Below are positions 55,701 to 64,000 of a stretch of 64,000 nt of DNA, piece after piece. The notes under the pieces are model-generated. The model did not search any database and had not been told where the DNA came from. It was given only the letters and a program-made list of their open reading frames with translations. The first letter of the stretch is position 1. Each line of letters begins with the position of its first letter. Source of the DNA: CAVXHV01 sp963761445 (GTDB lineage Bacteria; Planctomycetota; Planctomycetia; Isosphaerales; Isosphaeraceae); NCBI GenBank assembly GCA_963761445.1, contig CAVXHV010000005.1:4774001-4838000 (forward strand), read 5' to 3'. The position numbers and the translations under genes were made by a program.

Positions 55701-58700
55701 CGATCGAGTTGCCACCGTTGAAGACCAGGTTCGACGCGGCGACGGCCTGCTGGCTCGGGCCCGCGCTCGCGCTCCAGACGTCGTTGAAGCCGGCGGCGGC
55801 GTTTGTCGGGACCGGGTCGGTGATCGAGGCGGCCAGCGTGTACGTTTGGTTCACCGCACCAGTGGCGGGCAAACCGCTGATCGACAACGTCGGGGCGACG
55901 TCGGTCGCGGTCAGCGTCTGGCTGGTGCTGGTGCTCAAGCCGCTCGAGTTGGTGGACGATAGGCCGACGGTGTAGATCCCCTCAGCCGGCGGCGTGAACG
56001 TGATCTGGTTGACCGAAGAGCTGCTCGGCACGACGGCCCCGGCGAGCGCAGTCCCACTCGTGATCACGATCTGGCTGATCGTGCCGACGAAGGGAAAGGC
56101 GGCATTGTTGCCTCCGGGCCAGGACGCGGTGTTGCCGGCACCGATCTGGTCGTAAGACATATCCAGCGGGGTCAAGGTGCCGCTTATGGTCCCGACCGTC
56201 TTGCCGTCGAGAACGAGCGTCTCCCCGGCGCTGGATGCGGTGAATACAACCTGATGTGAATGGCCGTCGTTGACCGGGACGCTGCTGCGGATCGGGTCCA
56301 CCGTGTTATTGGCGTCAATCTCCGCGTAGAGATATCCGTCCGTGCCGACATATCGCGCCGGCACGAAATTGGCGGCGCGATCGCCCAGCGCCTCGTCTTG
56401 GTAGCCGAGGATCACGCCGCCCTGGGTCGTCTGGAATGTGACGTCCACGGTGAGGGTCGCGGCGGTCTGGATCAAGCCCTCGGGCAGGACGATCGGGTCC
56501 GAGCCGTTCAAGACAAGGTTCTCTCCGGCGACGACCTGCTGCCCCGGTCCCGAGCTGATCGTCCAGACGTTGTTCACGGTGGTCCCGGTCGCCGCGCCGG
56601 TGCCGGGGGGGACGCCCGTCAGGGTGATCGTCGCCCCCGCCGGGTTGGTGGTCGGCAGGCCGACGATGTCCGGCCCGGTCACAGTGCCGCTGTTGGCGAG
56701 GTCGTTGCCCCCTTGTTGTACGACACGATCGTATTGATGATCGCGAGCGTGTCGCCGGCCTGGCTGTTGATGCCGGCGCCGGCGGAAGGCGTTGGCGTCG
56801 TCCCCGATCCGCTGGCGACCGAATTCTCTTCGATGGTCGAGTTGACGAAGGTCGCGGTGCCCGCGTTGTCGACCGCGCCGCCGAATCCGCCGCCGCCGGC
56901 TCCGCCAGTCGCGGAGTTGGCATCGAACGTGTCGCTCGTGCCGTTGAACGTCGCGCCGGCGGCGTTCTCGATCGCGCCGCCGTATGCATTGGCGTCGTTG
57001 CTGGAGGTGGCCACACCGATGGCCTCGTTGCCGGTGAACGTGCTGCCGGTGACCACCAGGGTTCCACCGCCTTGGTTCTCGATCGCGCCACCGGCACTGT
57101 CCAGCTTGGGATCGAGCGATGGATTGTCCTGGGCGACGTTGTTGCTGAAGACGCAGTTGGTGATCGTCAGGTCGCCGCTGTTCTCGATCGCGCCGCCCTG
57201 CGATGCCAGGCCGCCGCTGAACGTCACCCCGGAGATCGACACGTTCCCGGAATCGATGACGAAAATCTGGCTGGTTCCCTCTCCGCTGATCGTCAAACTG
57301 CTCGCACCGAGCCCATCGATCACGAGGTTGTTCTTGATCGTGATCGGACCGCTGGTCACCGTGATCGTCTGACCGGCGAGGCTCGGCGCGAAGATGATCG
57401 GCTGGTCGCCCGCGGCGTCATCGGCGATCTCCTGGCGAAGCGAGCCCGGCCCGCTGTCGCTCGTGGTCGTGACCTCGTACGGCTGCGATTCGACCGCGCC
57501 GATATCGACGACGCTGTTGTAGATCCGCGGATCGCCCCGCTGGTCCGTGGACTGCGCGGAGACCGAGCCTTGCGCAATGGCCTGTACGTTCGCCGGCGAC
57601 AGGGCGGTGTTGAAAAGGGCGACCTCATCGATCAGGCCGTTAAAGGCATCGGCACCCAGACCGTAGGCGACGTTGCGCTCGTCGGCCCCCAGGTAGACGT
57701 TGAATCCCGATGCCAGGGGAACGTCCGGTCCCGTCTGCGTGCTGTCCAGCTTGCCGTCGATGAAGATCTCGCCCGTGCCGTTCGGCTCGCGCACGACCAC
57801 GATGTTGTGCCAGTTGCCATCGTCCACCGAGGCGTTGGAGATCATGTTGACGTCATATTCGTAGCTCCCATAGACGAAGAAGCTCACCTTGCCGCCGCTG
57901 AGCGCAACCTGGTACTCCCCGTTGAAGTTGTTGGCGTCCCTCTGCTGGATGATGACACCACTCGAACTGGTTGTCTTGATCCAGACGGAGACGCTGAAGC
58001 CGCCCGTGCCGACGATGTCGGCCGAGGACGCAATGGCCACGTAGGCGCTCGTCCCGTTCAACTGGAACGCCTGGCCGGAGATGCCCGGGCCGTAGGTCGC
58101 GCCGCCTTCGAGGGTGGCATTCACGGAGCCGAGGGCGTCCTGACCGTTGCCATTGGCCTGCCACCAGGCGAACAACCCGGGAATCGAGAGCGGGAAGACC
58201 GGCAGTCCGGTGACGGCGTTGTCACCCGCATCGATGGCCGGACTACCGGGAAGCGGCACGAGCGTGCTCGTCGTCCCGCCGGTGTTGAGGAGCTGGGCAA
58301 GGTCGGGATCGGCCGTGCTCGCAACCATCGAGGCGGGCAAACCGGCGTTGCTCGTCACCAGGTCGTTCTCGCCGGTGGCCGTGCCCTTATTCACCAGGTC
58401 GTTTCCGCCCGTATCCTGGGCGACAGCCTTACCATTCACGACGATGTCGTCGCCGGTGTTGTTCGCCACGATCGAGTTGGTCAGGAAGAGCGTGCCGCCG
58501 AGCTGATTGTAGAGACCTGCACCGTCGCTGCCGACGAGGGGCGCGGTGCCCATGCCGCTCGAAACCGCGTTGCGGGCGATGGTCACGTTGACGAGATACG
58601 CCGTGCCCGCATTGTCAATCGCGCCGCCGAACCCGGCGCCGGCTTGGCCCGTCGTGCCCGCGGTGCCATCGCCGTTGCCCCCGGTGGCGTAGTCGCCGGC

Positions 58701-61700
58701 AAACGTGTCGTCGGCCGCTCCCAGCAATCCTGTCGGTGCGTTGTAGATCGCGCCGCCGTAGGCGTTGCCGCCGGTGCCGGCCGTGCTTCCGCTGGCCTGG
58801 CCCTCGCCGCCTAGCGCCGCATCGTTGATGAAGGAGCTGTCAGTCACAACCAGGGACGCGCCTCCGGCGTTGTAGATCGCACCGCCGTAGGCGCTGCCGG
58901 CTTGCCCCGGGGCCGGCGCGGCCGGAGCCGAATCCTGGACGAACTGGCTGCCGGTGATCGTCAGGGTGCCCGCGTTGTTGATCGCGCCCCCGTCGACCGC
59001 GTCGCCGTCGCCTAACGTCAACCCCGTGACCGCGACCGTCACCCCTGCCGCAACGTTGAAGATCCCATATCCCTCGTACGCCGGCTGAGACAGAGCCAGC
59101 GTCGCGTCGTAGGTCGCCGTGATCTGGTTGGCGGAGAGGGCGGAGCTGTAGAACGCGAACTGGTTGACCAATCCGGTCGTGTAACCGCCTTGATACCAGC
59201 TTGCACCGCCGATCTCCATCGGCAGCGCACTGGGAGAATAGCCGCCGGCCAGCGTGCCGCTGCCCACCGCCGTCCCGTCCACGTAAAGCTTCACATTGTT
59301 TCCGTCGTACGTCGCGGCGATGTAGTACCAGGTGTTCAAGGACAGGCCCTGCGGCGATACCAGAGTGATATTCGAAGTCGACGATGCCTCGACCGATAAA
59401 TACGGCTGCATCGCGCCGGTCAACCCGAGGATCCAGCCGTTGTAATAGGGCCCTCCGCCGTACTTGCTGGCCAGGATCGAGTTCTGCGTCTCACTGAAAT
59501 TGTACCAGCCGCCGACGGTGAAGCTCGACGAGTCGAGGGTCTGGTTGTCGGGGATCGTGACGGCGCTTGAGTCGTTCAACTGAAATGCTTTCCCGACGAT
59601 TCCCGGAGCGTACGCGAGGTTCCCCATGGGATAACCGGGCGCGGCGCCCGAGGTGTCCTGGGTATTGCCGTTACCCGCCCAGAGGTCGCTGGGGATCGGC
59701 GCGACCGTGCCGGAGACGACCTGAACTTGATTGGCGCCCAGTCCCTGAATGCTCAGGTTGTGAGTGATCGTGATCGGGCCGCTGGAAAGCGAGATGACCT
59801 GTCCGGCCAGGTTGGAGGCGAAGGTGATCGGCAGGTCGCTGTCGTCCTCGGTGATCGCCGCGCGGAGCGAGCCGGGACCACTGTCGTTGGTATTGCTCAC
59901 CACGTACGGCTGGCTCTGGAAGGCGCCGATCGAATACGATCCGTAGCCAGGGAACGGATAGCCTCGCCCGTCCAGAAGATAGTTTTCGTAAGGGCCGATC
60001 CCGGTGTTCAAGGCCGGGCTGCCGGGCAAGAGCGAGAATGTCAGCACCCCGTCGCCGTGATTGGCCAGTGGGCCCAGCAGAGGATTCACGTTCTGGATGA
60101 AAGCCGAGTAGCCAATGGTCTGGAAGATGACGCTCGGAATATTCACCGAGGTACCGATCAAGGCGGAATTGATTTGACCCCCGGAGTTCCCCTCGTAATC
60201 GAAATCGACGCCTCCGGAATCGTTCGCGATCAGGACGTTGGATAGGACAGTATAAAGCGGGAACGGGCTGCCGCTGGGGTTGATGGGGTTCGGCTGGTTC
60301 GAGGCGGTGTCGTAGACTCCTCCTCCCGCCTCCGTCGAGCCGTAGAGGTAGTTGTCGGCGATCGTGACGTGCTCCAGACTCAGGGCGCCCGCCGTGTCGA
60401 TAGCGCCCCCCACGGTGGTTGACCCGTAGACATAATTCTGGCCGAACGTCGTCTCGACGGCGAAGAGCAATCCGGTGGTGCTGATATAGACAGCCCCGCC
60501 GCCCGCAGCCCCATAGATGCCGTACACCGCATTACCGACGAATGAGCAATTGGAGGCGTAAACGGCACCATCGGCATAGATCGCCCCGCCGTAGGCACCG
60601 GCACTCGTCCCCTCCTCGAAGCCATCGGTCAGGTTGATGTCCTCTAGCTCCAGCGTCGTTCCCTTGGGCACGTAGAAAATCCGCATCGCGCCGCTGGCGG
60701 CAATGGTGACCCCAGGCGCGTTGCTGGCGTCCAGCACGACGGTCCCGCTCGGCAGCCGGATCGCGCTAGCGCCGTCATCGCTGGTATCGCCGGCGGTCGT
60801 CAGTGTGATCGTCTGGCCGGCGAGGTCGGAGGCGAACTTGACGTAGTGAACGCCCGAGACCGAGGCCGCTTCCTGGATCGCCACCCGGAGCGACGTCACG
60901 GCGCCGGGCTGAGTCAGGTCCTGGGTCGTCGTGACCACGATGTTATTCGGGTCGAACGTGCCGAAGGTGCCGGTTCCGGTCGTCGAGCCGCCGTAATTGT
61001 CGGAGACCGTCAGGCTCACCTGGTAGACGTCCGGCACCGGAGCGCCTTCCGAGGTCTCACCCGGCGTGGATGGAGTGAACGTGTAGGTCGGAGTCGTGGC
61101 GGTCGCGAACGGCTGCCCGTCCTTCAAGATGGTCCACTGATAATTGAGGCCGCCGGGCGCTTCGGGCAAGGGTGAATAAACGCTGGGCGCCAGCGTGACC
61201 GATTGCCCGTCGGCGTAGCCCGTCTGGAGGTTCAGGCTGCTGAGCGTCGGTGGGACATCGAGAACCTGGATGGTCGAGGTCTTGGTCACCGCGCCCTCGT
61301 TCATGACGACCGTATAGGTGCCGGGGTCGCCGAGCTTGAGGCTCGCGTCGCCGCCGTTCTCCTGGGCATAGACCACGTTGTTGTAGAAGATCGTCCACTG
61401 GTAGGCTGAGCTGGTGCTCGCGACCGTATTGCCGCTGCCGTCGGTGGCCGACGCGTTGAGGCTGACCGTGCCTCCGGCCTTCGCGGTCGGCGGCACGCTG
61501 TAGAACAGCAGCGAATTCGCTGGCTCCTGCGGCTGTTGCAGTTGCCCGATCCCGATGTTGAAGCTGAAGCTGAAGATCCAGATTGAAACCGATGCACCGA
61601 GATCGATGTAACCGTTGTCGATCGTCAGCCAGCCGCTGATCGACGCGATATTGATCCCGAAGATTTGACAGCCGCCTCCGAAATAACCGGAGAACCCGCT

Positions 61701-64000
61701 GTTGCTGATCGTGATCTGGAGCGAGCCCCAGATCTCGTTGCCGCTCTGTCCGAGCTGGAAGCCCAGCGAACCGGTCAGGCTGAACTGGCCGTTGGAATCG
61801 ATGTACCCGTAGATGCTCACGCCCCCCAGGCCGAAGAAACTCAGCTCCAGGGGATTGCTGGAAGGCACGTCGATCTCGAAGATGCCGTCGCTGACGCCGA
61901 CGATCAGGCTGCCGCTGGCCTGGAGGCCCAGGAAGTTGACATCCGCGTTGTTGAGCTCGACCTCATAAGTATTCGGAGCGACCCCATCCAGAGTCTGATT
62001 ACTCGTGTTGATCAGGATCACGGGCGATGCCGTGATCGAGAGCAAACCGAGGGGCAAGCTTCCATTGAGCGTCAAACCGGCATCGACCACCAGCCCGCCT
62101 GAACCCTGCGAGTTGCTGTTGAAGAGGCCGATCTCGGCATTCAGGCCCAGGCTGGTCCCAAAGAAGCCGGATAGCGTCGCGTCGGCATTGATCTGAAGGC
62201 CCGCCGAGCTGATCGTGATGTCAAACTTACCCTGCACGTCGAACAGGTTCACGATCGTCAACTGGCCGCCGGCGTCGATCTCGATGAAGCCCGCTGGGAT
62301 CGCGATCTGCTCGCCGGTCGTGATGCTCCCGGTCGTCGGATCGATCGAGAAGCCGGTGACCGTCTGGGACATGTTCGTCGTGTTGATCTCGAACTGGAAT
62401 TCCAGGTTCAGGCTGATGTCGGGGATCGAGGGCGAGGTCAGAAGCGCCGCCTGAAGGATGCCGTAAATGCCGACCGACGATCCATTGTCCGAGCCGATCA
62501 CCACGTCCCCGTCGATCGCGGCCTGGCCGAGTGGCCCCAGCCCGGCGGTGGCCTCGAACTGGAGCTCTAGCTCGCTGTCGTCGACCAGGAAATAGAACGA
62601 GCCGGTCACAGCGAAGCTGCCGACAGACAGGTTGCCGGTGGCCTGAACAAGGGCGTACGAGCCCGTCACGCCCTGGGGATCGGCGGGGACGGCGACCCCA
62701 CCGATCGTTTCCGACTGCCCCGTGGTGTTGGCCTCCAGCAGGAAGCTCGCGTTCAGCGTGAATCCCAGGCCAGCCGGCAACGCGGTCACCGGTGTCAACT
62801 CGAGGCCCGCTACAAGTCCTTGACTGGTGATCGAGACGCCGCCGTTAGCGTTGAACGTGAGCAGCGTGGTGCCGCCGGCATCCAGCGACAACTGCATCGA
62901 CATGGTGAACTCGAGCCCGCCTTGTGAGACCACCAGCGAGAACATGCCTTGCAGGTCGAAGCTGTTCTCGATCGAGAGCCCCCCTTGACCGTCGACCTCG
63001 AAGTAGGGCTGCGCCGTGCTCGAGTTGCTTGGCGCCGCCGGTACATTCACCGCCGTGCCGGTCCCCGGCTGAGTCGGGTTCGTGATCGACCGCGGCACGT
63101 ACGAGATGTCCTCGTCGGTCGTGTTGAGCAGGAGGGTGAACGTGTCGTTCTGGAGGTCGATGCCCGCGTTCTGAAGCGTCGAGCTGCTCTCGAGCGTGAT
63201 GTTGAACTCCGCCGCCAGCCCGGCGTCGGAAGCCTGCAGGAAGTCCGCAGTCGAGAACTGCAAGTACGGAGCGCTCGCCGGTCCGATATCGATCGTGCCG
63301 GCGAGGTAAATGTCCAGGATCGGCGAGACTGTGCCGCTCGAATCGGGCGCGATGCTGAAATACGCCTGGAGGTTCAAGTCCTGGATCGAGAACAGCGTAC
63401 TTCCATTGATCTCGAACGACGCCGCCCCCGTGACCGCGAGGCTGACCGAATCCTCCGGCAGAGTGAACGCCGTCGGCGTGGTTGCTCCGGTGAAGGTGAT
63501 GTCCTCCGTCTGGTTCTGCCCAGTCGTGTTGAACTCCAGGACCGCCGTGCCCGAGAGATCCAGCCCGAGCTTCTGTAGCTCGCTCAGATCGCCGGTCGTC
63601 AGCACGAAGATGCCCCAGAGCTCGGGGGTGCCGTTATCGACCTCGAAGTGGACGTCGCCGTAGAGGCTGATCAGATTGCCGATCGGGTCGAGGTTCACCT
63701 GACCGTTCAAGGTGAAGTCAAAGTCGGCTTCCGTGGTGCTCGCGGTGAAGCTGGCCGACCCGACGATCTGCAAGGCGCCGGAAGATCGGGCAGGGTCAGG
63801 TCGACCTCGCCCGAGATGCTGATCGTGAAACTGCTGGCCGGGTCGCTCGCGGTCCCCGTCACGTCGATCCCCAGGCTGCCGTAGACGGTCGCGATCGGTG
63901 CCTGGGACGGGAATTGCAGATACGTGAGGACCTCGACCTGACCGCTCGTGACGTTCGAGAGGTTCACGTAGATCGCGCCCTTGAGCGAGACCGAATCGCC
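52772..64000 (-). CDS. giant secreted LamG/beta-helix/Ig-like surface protein (start beyond window; frameshifted)
   Basis: One gene of at least 3,700 residues read in four frame pieces. From the window edge: about 800 residues of repeating beta-rich units (FDVQGKFDITISSAGLQINA type); PKD/Ig-like segments near 61.5-61.0 kb; beta-helix regions opened by CSLREAI-like blocks (VTTTSDSGPGSLRQEIADDA, TNDSGPGSLRAAITEDD); LamG domains near 59.5 and 58.0 kb; further Ig-like and LamG domains; two near-identical LamG units (53.6-54.9 kb); an Ig-like domain and a Lys-rich tail ending at 52772. Breaks are near 63783, 56709 and 54590; the last two are G-run contractions. Such proteins are exported adhesins or surface-layer components. 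No catalytic site seen. Confidence 0.85.
53570..54944 (-). repeat. tandem duplication of a 229-codon LamG unit
   Basis: Copies at about 54259-54944 and 53570-54258. Matching points are 686 bp apart; adding the G missing from a homopolymer near 54590 makes it 687 bp, or 229 codons. Shared blocks include FSGQITLDAWIMPESTAGLQ, DIIAHGYQTSPT, EDFLRISGGYYQVGSWNGNN and GDIGQWVNLAGVYNG. The copies differ by scattered substitutions, so the duplication is recent but not identical. Confidence 0.85.

Noticed and set aside
57072..58814. 580-codon plus-strand ORF
   Set aside because: It is antisense to LamG and beta-helix blocks of the giant protein, is rich in Arg, Gly and Val, and has no recognisable fold.

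Overview
The window is GC-rich bacterial DNA that most resembles a planctomycete of the Isosphaeraceae/Gemmataceae type. This is inferred from gene content: Ser/Thr kinases fused to WD40 or TPR repeats, a kinase starting with a CPxCG zinc-ribbon-like segment beside an ECF sigma factor, a planctomycete-type cytochrome c domain, an FG-GAP/ASPIC-UnbV protein, a C69 peptidase, a DUF1570-like protein, a giant LamG/beta-helix surface protein, and many short dispersed palindromes.

The most important object lies at about 1.8-7.0 kb. It is a complete diversity-generating retroelement (DGR). Its order is a target gene (2093-5116) ending in a variable repeat (VR, 4974-5099), an HRDC-domain accessory gene (5279-5776), a DGR-type reverse transcriptase (5751-6737; IGSLTSQ and YMDD motifs), and a template repeat (TR, 6762-6887). 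TR and VR align without gaps over 126 bp. They differ at 20 positions, all of them adenines in TR; the other 10 TR adenines and all 96 non-adenines are identical. The target is a predicted receptor: cytoplasmic TIR domain, Ser/Thr kinase, one membrane span, and an extracytoplasmic FGE/C-type-lectin-fold domain whose C-terminus is the VR.

Region by region. 0-1.5 kb: 5' part of ggt, then rbsK. 7-13 kb: palindrome-rich spacer, cytochrome c-cupin fusion, lipoprotein, C69 peptidase with one frameshift. 13-19 kb: FG-GAP/ASPIC protein, small hypothetical, beta-lactamase-fold hydrolase fused to a propeller. 19-23 kb: NmrA-like reductase (frameshifted), broken papain-like peptidase, DUF433/DUF5615 toxin-antitoxin pair. 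22-26.5 kb: ECF sigma factor and multiply frameshifted kinase-WD40 gene. 26.6-33.3 kb: a decaying island with truncated hsdR, an AlbA_2 protein, toxin-antitoxin relics and 3 kb without intact genes. 33-45 kb: housekeeping genes, namely 5-oxoprolinase pxpB-pxpA-pxpC, two GT39-like membrane glycosyltransferases, fabI, a Nudix hydrolase, two clpP genes with tig, tRNA-Gly and an FHA protein. 45-52.6 kb: XRE/S24-like regulator without the catalytic serine, PII protein, lipoprotein, csrA, TPR kinase, DUF1570-like protein. 52.6-64 kb: tRNA-Pro, then a giant secreted protein whose start lies beyond the window.

Many genes carry one single-base frameshift, several in homopolymers (C69, sigma factor, AlbA_2, giant protein). 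Some disruptions may therefore be assembly errors. hsdR, the C1 peptidase and the kinase-WD40 gene have several lesions, and hsdR also lacks its 5' end. The DGR genes are intact.
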